Source: Qipengyuania vulgaris (GTDB taxonomy: Bacteria > Pseudomonadota > Alphaproteobacteria > Sphingomonadales > Sphingomonadaceae). Taken from it: a stretch of 64,000 nucleotides of DNA. The stretch covers positions 907,548 to 971,547 of the forward strand of contig CCSI01000001.1 of the NCBI GenBank assembly GCA_000756795.1, in the 5' to 3' direction. The position numbers were made by a program, and so were the translations under genes. This document shows, piece by piece, positions 27,972 through 38,200 of the stretch (positions are counted from its first letter, which is position 1; the number at the start of each line of letters is the position of its first letter). The notes below the pieces were generated by a model. The model saw nothing but the letters and a program-made list of their open reading frames with translations. It did no database searches and was not told the origin of the DNA.

Positions 27972-29021
27972 ATGACCAAGACTTTCAAATTCGCTCTCGC
28001 GGCCGCATCGGCCCTCACCCTCGCCGCTTGCGGTGGCGACAACGCCGGCAGCGGCGCATCGCGCGACCAGATCAAGGCTGTCGGCTCCTCGACCGTCTAT
28101 CCGTTCGCCAAGGCTGTTTCGGAAACCTTCACCCGCTCGAACCCCGACTTCAAGTCGCCGATCATCGAATCGACCGGCACGGGCGGCGGCATGAAGCTGT
28201 TCTGCGCAGGCGTCGGCGCTGAAACGCCCGACATCGCCAACGCATCGCGCCGCATGAAAGCCAGCGAGTTCGAAACCTGCCAGCAGAATGGTGTCACCGA
28301 CATCATCGAAATCCAGGTCGGCCTCGACGGCATCGCCCTTGCCTCGGCAAAGGGCGGCATCACCATGAACCTGACGCCGAAGATGGTTTATGAAGCGCTG
28401 GCCGCTTCGCCCTACGGCGGTGAGCAGACCACCATGAACTGGTCGGATGTCGACCCGTCGCTCCCGAACCAGCCCATCCTCGTCTATGGTCCGCCGAGCA
28501 CTTCCGGCACGCGCGATGCGCTCAAGGAACTCATCCTCGAAGCCGGCTGCAAGACCGACGAAGCGACCAAGGCTCTCAAGGAAACCGACGAAGACAAGTA
28601 CGACCAGGTCTGCACCGAAGTGCGCAGCGACGGCAAATATGTCGACCAGGGCGAGCAGGATAACCTCATCGTCCAGAAGATCGAAGGCAATCCGAACGCT
28701 GTGGGAATCTTTGGCTACTCCTATCTTGAGGAAAATGCCGACAAGGTGCAGGGCCTCAACATGAATGGCGTTGCCCCGACCTACGAGAACATCGCCAGCT
28801 TCGAATATCCCGGTGCGCGTCCGCTGTACGTCTACGTCAAGAAGGCACACATCGGCGCGATCAAGGGCCTTTCGGAATTCCTGACGCAGTGGACCACGAT
28901 GTGGGACCGTGACGGCGAACTCGCCAAGATCGGCCTCGTCGCCAATCCCGATGACGTGGCGGCCAAGTCGATGTCGGCTGCCACCAACTACGACACGCTC
29001 GACGGTTCCGAGCTCAAGTAA
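27972..29021 (+). CDS. pstS: Phosphate-binding lipoprotein PstS
   Basis: 349 residues from the ATG at 27972. The signal peptide ends in the lipobox LAAC (LTLAACGGDN), so the mature protein is lipid-anchored on the periplasmic side. KAVGSSTVYPFAKAVSE and the ESTGTGGGMKLFCAG loop are the phosphate-binding signature; YGPPSTSGTRDALKEL is the second binding loop. Delivers phosphate to PstCA. Upstream part of the frame (27744 on) is spurious. Confidence 0.95.
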   Translation: MTKTFKFALAAASALTLAACGGDNAGSGASRDQIKAVGSSTVYPFAKAVSETFTRSNPDFKSPIIESTGTGGGMKLFCAGVGAETPDIANASRRMKASEFETCQQNGVTDIIEIQVGLDGIALASAKGGITMNLTPKMVYEALAASPYGGEQTTMNWSDVDPSLPNQPILVYGPPSTSGTRDALKELILEAGCKTDEATKALKETDEDKYDQVCTEVRSDGKYVDQGEQDNLIVQKIEGNPNAVGIFGYSYLEENADKVQGLNMNGVAPTYENIASFEYPGARPLYVYVKKAHIGAIKGLSEFLTQWTTMWDRDGELAKIGLVANPDDVAAKSMSAATNYDTLDGSELK

Positions 29022-29038
29022 GGACTAACGCACCCACG

Positions 29039-30424
29039 ATGTCGCCAACTCTCCTGCTCCTCCTGGCCCTCGGGCTCGGGCTCGCCGGATGGTTGGCGGC
29101 TCGTGCGCGTGCATGGTCTTTCCGGCGCGCCAGCCCCGACGGGCGGCTGGCCAGCCTCCCCAGCTACCACGCATGGTACGTGGCGCTGTGGATCGTCCTT
29201 CCCGTCGTGCTTTTCATCGCGGCATGGAGCGCGATTGCGCCCGGACTCGTCACGCAGGCTGTGCTGGCAAGTCCCGCTGCCGACCAGCTTCCCGCTTTCG
29301 GCTTCCAGCGCCAGACCATCCTCAACGAAGCGCGCGCGGTCGCGACCGGCGCTGCGCAAGGCGTGTTCAACCCGCTCGCCAATGAATTCGTCGAGCCCTA
29401 CCGCCAGGCAATCGGTAAATATAACTGGATCGGCATCATCGTGACGGTCCTCATCGCCTTCCTCGGCGGTGTATGGGCATTCCTGCGCCTCAAGCCCGAT
29501 TTCGCCGCGCGCAACCGGGTCGAGAAGATCGTCATGGCGATCCTGCTGGGCGCTTCGCTGGTCGCCATCCTGACCACGCTTGGCATCTTCGTCAGCCTTG
29601 TGTTCGAGACCATCCGTTTCTTCGGCATGGTCAACCCGATCGACTTCCTGTTCGGCACCCATTGGGGCCCGGACCCGATGGCGAACGCAGCAAATCCTGA
29701 CGCAAGCCGTTACGGCGCAATCCCGCTGTTTTGGGGCACGCTCTTCATCGGCGCCATCATCGCGATGATCGTCGCTATCCCGCTCGGACTGATGAGCGCA
29801 ATTTACCTGACGCAATATGCCAATCCCAAGCTGCGCGCCTGGGTGAAGCCCGCGCTTGAAATCCTCGCCGGTGTGCCGACGGTGGTCTACGGCTACTTTG
29901 CCGCGCTCACCATCGCGCCCGCGATCCGCGATTTCGCCATTTCGCTTGGCGCGTCTTCCGCTTCGAGCGAGAGCGCGCTTGCCGCAGGTCTTGTCATGGG
30001 CGTGATGATCATTCCGTTCGTTTCCTCGATGGCCGACGACAGCATTGCCGCCGTGCCGCAGGCGATGCGCGACGGCAGCCTCGCCATGGGTGCGACGACC
30101 AACGAGACTATCCGCCGCGTGCTCGTGCCCGCGGCCCTGCCCGGCATCGTCGCCGGTGTAATGCTGGCCGTGAGTCGCGCTATCGGCGAAACCATGATCG
30201 TGGTGATGGCCGCATCGACTGCCGCCAACCTGAGCGCCAACCCGCTCGAATCCATGACTACGGTGACGGTGCAAATCGTCGCCATGCTGACCGGCGAAGG
30301 CAGTTTCGACCATCCGGCCACGCTGTCCGCCTTTGCGCTCGGCTTCGTGCTGTTCCTGGTCACCCTCGGCCTGAATTTCATCGCCCTGCGCGTCGTGAAG
30401 AGGTTCCGCGAAGCTTATGAGTGA
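29039..30424 (+). CDS. pstC: Phosphate ABC transporter permease PstC (long form)
   Basis: 461 residues, about 150 more than E. coli PstC. The extra N-terminal portion has a helix, a periplasmic segment (GLVTQAVLASPAADQLPAF) and another helix; this long form is common in alphaproteobacteria. The permease core follows, including ILAGVPTVVYGYFAAL and the EAA-like loop MRDGSLAMGATTNETIRRVLVPAALPGIVAG. Its end overlaps the start of pstA by 8 bases. Confidence 0.94.
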   Translation: MSPTLLLLLALGLGLAGWLAARARAWSFRRASPDGRLASLPSYHAWYVALWIVLPVVLFIAAWSAIAPGLVTQAVLASPAADQLPAFGFQRQTILNEARAVATGAAQGVFNPLANEFVEPYRQAIGKYNWIGIIVTVLIAFLGGVWAFLRLKPDFAARNRVEKIVMAILLGASLVAILTTLGIFVSLVFETIRFFGMVNPIDFLFGTHWGPDPMANAANPDASRYGAIPLFWGTLFIGAIIAMIVAIPLGLMSAIYLTQYANPKLRAWVKPALEILAGVPTVVYGYFAALTIAPAIRDFAISLGASSASSESALAAGLVMGVMIIPFVSSMADDSIAAVPQAMRDGSLAMGATTNETIRRVLVPAALPGIVAGVMLAVSRAIGETMIVVMAASTAANLSANPLESMTTVTVQIVAMLTGEGSFDHPATLSAFALGFVLFLVTLGLNFIALRVVKRFREAYE

Positions 30425-31667
30425 GCAAATCGCCCCCACGCGCACGCCCGCTTTTGAAGCGCGGCTGAAAAAGCGCTACGCAGCCGAGAAGCGGTTCAAG
30501 ACCATGGGCCTTGCCGCCATCGTGTTTTCGATAGCCGTGCTCATCTACCTGCTCGGTACGATGACGCTGAACGGCATCGGCGGGTTCCAGCGCGCCGAAG
30601 TGGCAGTGCCAATGGATTTCACGCAGGCTGGTATCTCGGCCGACCCTTCGGTGATGGGCACATCCGGCGCGGTCCAGTCGCTCGAGGCGCAAGGCCTGCC
30701 CGATGTCGTCGAATATTTCGCAGTCGAGGCATTGGGTGAAGAAGGCGCAGAGGAAATCGGCAGCCAGGCATGGCGCGATGTCGCCGCCGCCATCTCGGCC
30801 GACCCCGGCATTGTCGAGCGTCAGGAAACCTTCTGGATCCCGGCCAGTGCCGACCTTGCACAGGGCCTTGCAGGCGAAGGCTCGCCCGAACTCCAGGCGC
30901 TGGCCTCCAGCCTCGCAAAGGAAGGAAAGCTGGCGAAGAATTTCGACACCGGATTCTTCACCCGCGCCGATGCGACCAACCCGCAGCAGGTCGGTATCTG
31001 GGGCGCGCTCAAGGGCTCGATCCTGACGATGATCGTCACGCTGGCCCTCGCCTTCCCGATCGGCGTGCTGGCCGCGCTTTACCTCGAAGAATACGCACCG
31101 AAGAACCGCTGGACCGACCTTATCGAGCTGTCGATCAACAACCTCGCCGCGGTCCCCTCGATCATCTTCGGCCTGCTCGGCCTCGCGGTCTTCCTGACCA
31201 TTTTCCCAAGCTATCGTTCGGCTCCGCTCATCGGCGGTATGACGCTGGCGCTGATGACCATGCCGGTCATCGTCATTGCCGGTCGCAACGCCATCAAGGC
31301 CGTTCCGCCCAGCATCCGCGATGGCGCGCTGGCCGTGGGCGCTTCGCCCGTGCAAGTGGTGTTCCACCACGTCCTGCCGCTTGCCCTCCCCGGCATCCTG
31401 ACCGGCACTATCATCGGCATGGCCCGCGCGCTGGGTGAAACCGCGCCGCTGCTGATGATCGGCATGCGCGCCTTCGTGGCGTCGCCGCCCGACAGTTTCA
31501 CTGCGCCGGCCACCGTGCTGCCGATGCAGATCTTCCTCTGGTCCGATGAAATCGACCGCGGTTTCGTGGAGCGCACCAGCGCTGCTATCATCGTCCTCCT
31601 GCTGTTCCTCCTCGTGATGAACGGCCTCGCCATCTACCTGCGCAACAAGTTCGAGAAAAAGTGGTGA
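30417..31667 (+). CDS. pstA: Phosphate ABC transporter permease PstA (DUF3333 form)
   Basis: 416 residues. After one N-terminal helix comes a periplasmic insertion of about 140 residues (DUF3333-type, containing [16 protein letters not shown] and [12 protein letters not shown]), then the permease core with [39 protein letters not shown] and the EAA loop [30 protein letters not shown]. Partner of PstC. Overlaps pstB by 7 bases. Confidence 0.94.
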   Translation: MSEQIAPTRTPAFEARLKKRYAAEKRFKTMGLAAIVFSIAVLIYLLGTMTLNGIGGFQRAEVAVPMDFTQAGISADPSVMGTSGAVQSLEAQGLPDVVEYFAVEALGEEGAEEIGSQAWRDVAAAISADPGIVERQETFWIPASADLAQGLAGEGSPELQALASSLAKEGKLAKNFDTGFFTRADATNPQQVGIWGALKGSILTMIVTLALAFPIGVLAALYLEEYAPKNRWTDLIELSINNLAAVPSIIFGLLGLAVFLTIFPSYRSAPLIGGMTLALMTMPVIVIAGRNAIKAVPPSIRDGALAVGASPVQVVFHHVLPLALPGILTGTIIGMARALGETAPLLMIGMRAFVASPPDSFTAPATVLPMQIFLWSDEIDRGFVERTSAAIIVLLLFLLVMNGLAIYLRNKFEKKW

Positions 31668-32452
31668 CCGTAGTCCATCCCAACCTCAGCGACACCGACG
31701 CCAAGATGAGCGCGCGCGATGTCAGCGTGTTCTACGGCGAGAAGAAGGCGATCGATAACGTTTCGATCGACATTCCGACGAAATACGTCACCGCCTTCAT
31801 CGGCCCCTCGGGTTGCGGCAAGTCGACCTTCCTGCGCACGCTCAATCGCATGAACGACACGATCCCTTCGGCCCGCGTCGAAGGCGAAATCACGCTCGAC
31901 GGCGAGAACATCTATTCGCCGAAGCTCGATGTGGTGCAGCTTCGCGCGCGCGTCGGCATGGTGTTCCAGAAGCCTAACCCCTTCCCCAAGTCGATTTACG
32001 AAAACATCGCCTATGGCCCGAAGATCCACGGCCTCGCCGAAGGCAAGGACGAGCTCGACGCAGTGGTCGAAAAGTCGCTCCGCCGCGCTGGCCTGTGGGA
32101 AGAGGTCAAGGATCGCCTGCAGGACAGCGGCACCGCGCTTTCGGGCGGCCAGCAGCAGCGCCTGTGCATCGCGCGTGCCATCGCGGTCGACCCCGAAGTC
32201 ATCCTGATGGACGAGCCCTGCTCGGCGCTCGACCCCATCGCGACCGCAAAAATCGAAGAGCTCATCGACGAGCTCAACGGCCGCTACGCCATCGTCATCG
32301 TGACCCACTCGATGCAGCAGGCGGCCCGTGTCAGCCAGCGCACCGCTTTCTTCCATCTCGGAAAGATGGTGGAATATGGTCGCACTTCTGACATATTCAC
32401 CAACCCGCTCGAGCAGCGGACCCAGGATTACATCACAGGGCGTTACGGCTGA
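31661..32452 (+). CDS. pstB: Phosphate ABC transporter ATPase PstB
   Basis: 263 residues from a GTG at 31661 (the ATG at 31706, [11 protein letters not shown], is an alternative). Walker [21 protein letters not shown]-loop [14 protein letters not shown], signature [16 protein letters not shown] and Walker [14 protein letters not shown] are all intact. Powers phosphate import. TGATG overlap with phoU. Confidence 0.96.
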   Translation: MVTVVHPNLSDTDAKMSARDVSVFYGEKKAIDNVSIDIPTKYVTAFIGPSGCGKSTFLRTLNRMNDTIPSARVEGEITLDGENIYSPKLDVVQLRARVGMVFQKPNPFPKSIYENIAYGPKIHGLAEGKDELDAVVEKSLRRAGLWEEVKDRLQDSGTALSGGQQQRLCIARAIAVDPEVILMDEPCSALDPIATAKIEELIDELNGRYAIVIVTHSMQQAARVSQRTAFFHLGKMVEYGRTSDIFTNPLEQRTQDYITGRYG

Positions 32453-33123
32453 TGCAGGAACATACCGTCAAGGCATTCGACGAGGACATCACCAAGCTGC
32501 GCGGCCTGATCGCGGAGATGGGCGGGCTTGCCGAAGTCGCCATTCAGGAAGCACTCGACGCGCTGGTCAAGGGCGATGACGACCTCGCCAAGAAGGTGGT
32601 CAAGGGTGACAAGAAGATCGACGCACTCGAGAGCGAGATCGACAAGCTTGCCGTACGGATCATCGCGCTCCGCGCGCCGATGGCCGACGACCTCCGCGAA
32701 GTCATCGCCGCACTCAAGATTGCCGGAGTGGTCGAACGTATCGGCGACTATTCGAAGAACATCGCCAAGGCGAGCCGCGAAATCGGTGACAACCGCAAGC
32801 AGTTCGAACCGCTCACCCTGCTCCCCGCAATGGCCGAGGTCGCAAGCGAGATGGTGCATGACGTGCTGACGGCCTATGCCGCGCGCGACCCCGAACTGGC
32901 GCGCGAAGTCATCGCGGCTGACGAGAAGGTCGACGCCTTCTATAACTCGATTTTCCGTAATCTCGTCAGCCACATGGTGGAAAATCCTGCGACGATTTCG
33001 AGCGCTGCGCAGCTGCTCTTCGTCGCGCGCAACCTTGAACGCATCGGCGACCATGCCACCAATGTTGCCGAAATGGTGCACTTCGCCGCCACGGGCATGT
33101 ATCCGCCCGATGAGGACGGCTGA
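32452..33123 (+). CDS. phoU: Phosphate signalling protein PhoU
   Basis: 223 residues, start coupled to the pstB stop. Two PhoU three-helix bundles: IRLAVRI-like DKLAVRIIALRAPMADDLREVIAALKIAGVVERIGDYSKNIAK in the first half and LLFVARNLERIGDHATNVAEMV in the second, giving the two E/D-x-x-x-D metal-cluster motifs. Links Pst transport activity to PhoR. Confidence 0.95.
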   Translation: MQEHTVKAFDEDITKLRGLIAEMGGLAEVAIQEALDALVKGDDDLAKKVVKGDKKIDALESEIDKLAVRIIALRAPMADDLREVIAALKIAGVVERIGDYSKNIAKASREIGDNRKQFEPLTLLPAMAEVASEMVHDVLTAYAARDPELAREVIAADEKVDAFYNSIFRNLVSHMVENPATISSAAQLLFVARNLERIGDHATNVAEMVHFAATGMYPPDEDG

Positions 33124-33154
33124 CACAATTCTGTAGCCTGAGGGTCATACTGGA

Positions 33155-33874
33155 GTGCCAGACAAACTGCAGGAAGGGGCCAAGGTGCAGGCTGGCAAGC
33201 TACTTCTGGTAGAGGACGATCCCGCCCTCTCCGAACTTCTCGAATACCGCTTCTCGAACGAGGGCTACGACGTCCGCACCACCGCGGATGGCGACGAGGC
33301 GCTGTTGCTGGCATCGGAAGATGTGCCCGACCTCGTCATCCTCGACTGGATGATCGAGGGCACCAGCGGCATCGAAGTCTGCCGCCGCCTGCGCCGCGAC
33401 AAGTCCACTGCGCATGTTCCCATCATCATGCTGACCGCGCGCGAAGCCGAGGACGACCGCATTCGCGGTTTGGAAACCGGTGCGGACGATTACCTCACTA
33501 AGCCCTTCTCCCCGCGCGAACTGCTGGCGCGTGTGGCCGCCGTCATGCGCCGCATCCGCCCGGTTCTTGCAGGCGAGAGCATCGAAGTCGGCGACCTCAC
33601 GCTCGACCCCGTCGCGCACAAGGTCTCGCGCCGCGGACAGACGTTGAAGCTTGGCCCCACCGAATACCGCCTGCTCAAGTTTTTCATGGAGAGCCCGGGC
33701 CGCGTGTTCAGCCGCAACCAGCTGCTCGACGGCGTATGGGGCACCGAAAGCGACATCGAACTGCGCACGGTCGACGTCCACATCCGCCGCTTGCGCAAGG
33801 CACTGGAAATCGACGGCGCGAAAGACCCTGTGCGCACGGTGCGGAGTGCGGGTTATTCGCTGGAAGCGGCCTGA
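33155..33874 (+). CDS. phoB: Phosphate regulon response regulator PhoB
   Basis: 239 residues from the GTG at 33155 (a GTG at 33185 would trim ten residues). Receiver domain: KLLLVEDDPALSELL, phospho-acceptor in LVILDWMIEGTSG, IIMLTAR and KPFSPRELLARV. OmpR-type winged helix: LKLGPTEYRLLKFFMESPGRVFSRNQLLDGVWG and ELRTVDVHIRRLRKALE. Should bind the two PhoB boxes in this window. Confidence 0.95.
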   Translation: MPDKLQEGAKVQAGKLLLVEDDPALSELLEYRFSNEGYDVRTTADGDEALLLASEDVPDLVILDWMIEGTSGIEVCRRLRRDKSTAHVPIIMLTAREAEDDRIRGLETGADDYLTKPFSPRELLARVAAVMRRIRPVLAGESIEVGDLTLDPVAHKVSRRGQTLKLGPTEYRLLKFFMESPGRVFSRNQLLDGVWGTESDIELRTVDVHIRRLRKALEIDGAKDPVRTVRSAGYSLEAA

Positions 33875-33875
33875 C

Positions 33876-34601
33876 CTACCGGCAGACGCCCACCCAGCGG
33901 CTGTCCATGTCGAAATGGAAGTGGTCGGCATGGGCCGCATTGTAATCGGGTGAGAGAACCGTCGAGAAAGCACCGCATGCTCCGTCGCGTACCTCGCGCA
34001 AGAAACGCGGCTTGTCGCCCTCTCCCGGCCAGTCGCGAAGCACGCTGATCCGGGTGCCATCCTCCAGCACGAAGCCGGCAATGTCGAGCGCATTGGCGGT
34101 CGCGTGCTCGCTCCACGGTCCTTCGTCGCTGCCATACATGCGGCGGCAGGAATAGGCGCCGAGATGCTCGATACGGGCGACGCGGCTGCCGAACACTTCC
34201 TGCGCCACCGGGTCCAGCGTATCACGCTTCCATAACTCCATCGCGATAGCAATGGGACAGGTAGTGGCAGGCGTGTCAGGGCTGAGCGGATAGGCTGCGA
34301 GTTGTGTGCGGTCTTCGCGGCGGCATTCGCCCTCACCCAAGGGCTCCAGTGTGCGGTAAGCGACCCCGCTCCGCTCCAGCGTGGCGCGACAGGCTGGGAC
34401 ATCATCGCGCAGGGCGAGGATTTTCTGCTGCGTCGCCCAGCCCTTTGGGTCGTTCAGGTCGAGCGGCGCCCAAGGGTCGTGCTCGGGGTGCTCGGCCAGC
34501 CAGCTACGCCCTGCCACGAACAGCCCGATCAAAACCAGCAGCATCACCACCCTTCGGTCGATGACGAATTTGCCAATGCGGCGCGAGATGGTGCGTTTCA
34601 A
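33876..34601 (-). CDS. Extensin-like C-terminal-domain protein
   Basis: 241 residues if translation begins at the TTG at 34601, which overlaps the stop codon of the LysE gene; the ATG 18 codons later (MLLVLIG) is possible. One N-terminal membrane helix, then the extensin-like domain: CRATLERSGVAYR, CPIAIAMELW, HLGAYSCRRMYG, EHATANALDIAGF and the final HADHFHFDM, with six conserved cysteines. D-x-x-G and H-x-H patterns suggest a LAS-type peptidase fold; role in the envelope is likely but unproven. Its stop lies 1 base from the phoB stop. Confidence 0.8.
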   Translation of the reverse strand: MKRTISRRIGKFVIDRRVVMLLVLIGLFVAGRSWLAEHPEHDPWAPLDLNDPKGWATQQKILALRDDVPACRATLERSGVAYRTLEPLGEGECRREDRTQLAAYPLSPDTPATTCPIAIAMELWKRDTLDPVAQEVFGSRVARIEHLGAYSCRRMYGSDEGPWSEHATANALDIAGFVLEDGTRISVLRDWPGEGDKPRFLREVRDGACGAFSTVLSPDYNAAHADHFHFDMDSRWVGVCR

Positions 34602-35236
34602 AGCTGCGTCCCGTAAAGATCGATCGCGATGAACAGGGCGATCAGGATAAATACGAAGCCGATGCCCCGATCGATCCATCGGCGTGTCGCGGCGCGCTCC
34701 ATCGCGCGGGCCATCTGCTTGCCTGCGCCGATGTAGAGCCAGCCGATCAACAGGTCGATGATGAGCGCTATAAGGGCCAGCAATGCGATTTGCCCTCCGA
34801 TCGAGCGTTCCGGATCGACAAAGGGCGGGATGATGGCAACCACGTAAATCAGCGATTTTGGATTGCCTATCGCCACGGCAATGCCGTCGCGAAAGGCATT
34901 GGTTGAAAGCTTGCGCTTGGGTTCGCCTGTTTCGTCCTCGCCCGCATGGAAGGAATGGCGGATGGCCTGCGACCCCAGCCATGCCAAGTACAGAACACCG
35001 GCTACTGCCAGCGCCTTTAAGGCCGTTGGATAGGCCGAGGCAAGCGTCGCGAGGCCCAGCGCCGCCGCGATCCACCATACGATGTAGCCGATCTGCATGC
35101 CCATCAGCGCCGCCCAGCCTGCGCGAGGGCCCCTCCAGATCGCCTGCCCCATGACGAACATCATCGACGGGCCGGGAACGATGCTGGTGAGCGCTGTCAC
35201 CCAGGCAAAGGCAATGAGGCGTTCCGGATCGAACAT
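34598..35236 (-). CDS. LysE family exporter
   Basis: 212 residues from the ATG at 35236. Six hydrophobic helices with the family motif SIVPGPSMMFVMGQAIWRG near residue 18 and NPKSLIYVVAIIPPFV in the middle. Inner-membrane exporter, probably of an amino acid or derivative. Stop overlaps the start of the extensin-like gene. Confidence 0.88.
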   Translation of the reverse strand: MFDPERLIAFAWVTALTSIVPGPSMMFVMGQAIWRGPRAGWAALMGMQIGYIVWWIAAALGLATLASAYPTALKALAVAGVLYLAWLGSQAIRHSFHAGEDETGEPKRKLSTNAFRDGIAVAIGNPKSLIYVVAIIPPFVDPERSIGGQIALLALIALIIDLLIGWLYIGAGKQMARAMERAATRRWIDRGIGFVFILIALFIAIDLYGTQL

Positions 35237-35258
35237 GGGCGCGCCCCTAACGCGGGTA

Positions 35259-38200
35259 TCAATGGAAGTCGCGCGATTTCGGGATGATACGCACATCGCG
35301 CGGATGGCCCTGATGCCAGCCGCATTCGCGATTGCCCGGTGGCGGCTCCTGCCAAGGCTCGATTGGCTGGTAGGGATCTTCTGCACCTTCGCGCAGATTT
35401 TCGCGCGGATTGAACTTGTCGGGGAGCGGATTGCTGACATGATCGGCGCGCGCGAGCGGTGCGTTGAGCATGTCGTCGGAAAGCTTGTGCAGCTCGCCTG
35501 TCGCATCGGTCATGTGCTGCGCGATCACGTGAATCACCTCATCGTCATATTCGACGCGCCCCCTCACCTCCATCAATCGCGAGCCCATGACGACGCGGCG
35601 CTGCTTTTCCTTCAGATCCGGCCAGACGACGAGGTTGATGACCCCGGTTTCGTCTTCCAGCGTGATGAAGCACACGCCCTTGGCGCTGCCGGGCCGCTGG
35701 CGGATCAGGACCACGCCCGCGACATGGACCATGCTGCGGAATTTCTTCGCACGCAGGTCGCAGGCGCGCACGAAGCCGCGCTCGGCCAGGCTGGCGCGCA
35801 GGAAGGCCATCGGATGCGCCTTCAGGCTGAGACGCGTGGTCTGGTAATCGGCCACCACTTCCTCGCTGAGCGGCATTTGCGGTAGCTGGGTGGCCTGCTT
35901 TTCCGCCCCCTCGTCCCGCGCCGCAGCGGCAGCAAAGAGAGGCAGGTCCGGCCCGCCCACGAGGCTGCGCGCATCCCACAAGGCCTGCCTGCGGGTGAGC
36001 TGCATAGACCCGAAAGCATCGGCACTGGCAAGCCGTTCGACATGCGCGGGGCCGGTGCGGGCGCGGTCGCGCAGCGCGCGCACGTCTTGGTAAGCGCCAT
36101 TTTCTTCACGCTCGGCGACAAGCTGGGCTGCGACCGCTTCGGGCAGCCCGTCGATTTGCCTCAGCCCGAGGCGCAGCGCGATATGCTTGTCGAGGCGTCC
36201 CGAATCCTCCCCAGAATGGGGAGGGGGACCGCGACGCGAAGCGGCGTGGTGGAGGGGACTCGCAACTAAGCCCTGCGCTGGCGGGCAATCCCCTCCACCA
36301 TCCTGCGGATGGTCCCCCTCCCCGTGCCGGGGAGGATGCAATTCCTCCAGCGTGCAATCCCATTGTGACAGGTTCACATCGGCAGGGAGCACCCGCACCC
36401 CATGCTCTGCCGCATCGCGCACGATTTGTGCAGGCGCATAAAAACCCATGGGCTGCGAATTGAGCAGTGCACAGGCGAAGGCGGCGGGGAAGTGGCATTT
36501 GAGCCAGCTCGACACGTAGACAAGGTGCGCAAAACTGGCCGCGTGGCTTTCGGGGAAGCCATATTCGCCGAAGCCGCGGATCTGGTTGAAGCAGCGCTGC
36601 GCGAAGTCACGGTCGTAGCCGCGCGTGACCATGCGCTCGACCATCATGTCCTGCAGTTCGTCCACCATTCCCCGGCTGCGGAAGGTGGCCATGGCCTTGC
36701 GCAGGCGGTTCGCCTCTTTCGAAGAGAACTTCGCCGCATCGAGCGCGATCTTCATCGCCTGCTCCTGAAAGATCGGAACGCCCAGCGTCCGCTCGAGAAT
36801 GCTCGACAGCTCGTCGGGCGGGCCATGCTCGGGCGATGGTGCGGGTATCACCACCGGTTCCGCTCCGCGGCGGCGTTTGAGATAGGGGTGCACCATGTCG
36901 CCCTGGATCGGACCGGGGCGCACGATGGCGACCTGGATCACGAGATCATAGAACTCGCGCGGGCGCAGGCGCGGGAGCATGTTCATCTGCGCACGGCTTT
37001 CGACCTGGAAGACACCGAGGGAGTCGCCGGCGCGCAGCATGGCATAGGTTTCCGGGTCCTCGCGCGGGACCGATGCGAGGCTCAGCGTGCGACCATGATG
37101 GTCATCCAGCAGGTCGAGGCACTTCTTGATACAGGTCAGCATGCCCAGCGCCAGTACGTCGACCTTGAGGATACCGAGCGCCTCGATATCGTCCTTGTCC
37201 CACTCGATGAAGCTGCGATCGGGCATGGCGCCATTGCCCACCGGCACCGTTTCGGTAAGCGCGCCTTCGGTGAGGATGAACCCGCCGACATGCTGCGACA
37301 AATGGCGTGGTATTCCAATCATTTGCTCGGTCAGCTTGAGGACGCGCTTCAAGTGAGGATCGCTCACGTCCATGCCGGTTTCGGCGGCGTGCTGCTCGCT
37401 AATCTCTCGGCCCCACCCGCCCCACACGGTCTTGGCAAGCGCGGCGGTGACATCCTCGGTCAGCCCCATGGCCTTGCCCACCTCGCGGATCGCCATGCGC
37501 GGACGATAGTGGATCACCGTGGCGCACAGCCCGGCCCGGTGGCGGCCGTATTTGCGGTAGAGATACTGGATCACTTCCTCGCGCCGCTCGTGCTCGAAAT
37601 CGACGTCGATATCGGGCGGCTCCTTGCGGTCTTCGGAGATGAAGCGGTCGAACAGCAGCTGGTGCTGCGCCGGGTCGACATTTGTGATGCCGAGACAATA
37701 GCAGACCGCCGAATTGGCCGCGCTGCCGCGCCCCTGGCACAGGATCGGCGGATCGACCTTGTTCCTCGCGAAATCGACGATGTCCTTGATGGTCAGGAAA
37801 TAGCGCGCAAGGTCCATCTTGCCGATGAGCGCCAGTTCCTTGTGGAGCGTTTCGGTGACGCTGTCGGGCACGCCCTCGGGATAGCGCCACTCAGCGCCTT
37901 TCCAGGTCTCGCTTTCGAGATAGTCCTGCGGCTCGGCCCCGCCGGGATAGAGTTCTTCGGGGTATTCGTATTTCAGCTCGTCGAGGCTGAACTCGCAGGC
38001 ATCGGCCACTTCGCGCGCGGCGGAGATGGCATGCGGCCAGCGTTCGAACAGGCGGCACATGGTCTCGGGCGGCTTGAGGTAACGTTCGGCATTGCCGTGG
38101 AGCAGGTGGCCTGCGCGCGCCACGGTAGTCTTGTGCCGGATCGCGGTCATCACGTCCTGCAGGGGGCGGCGGTCGGGCGTCGCGTAATGGACGTCATTGG

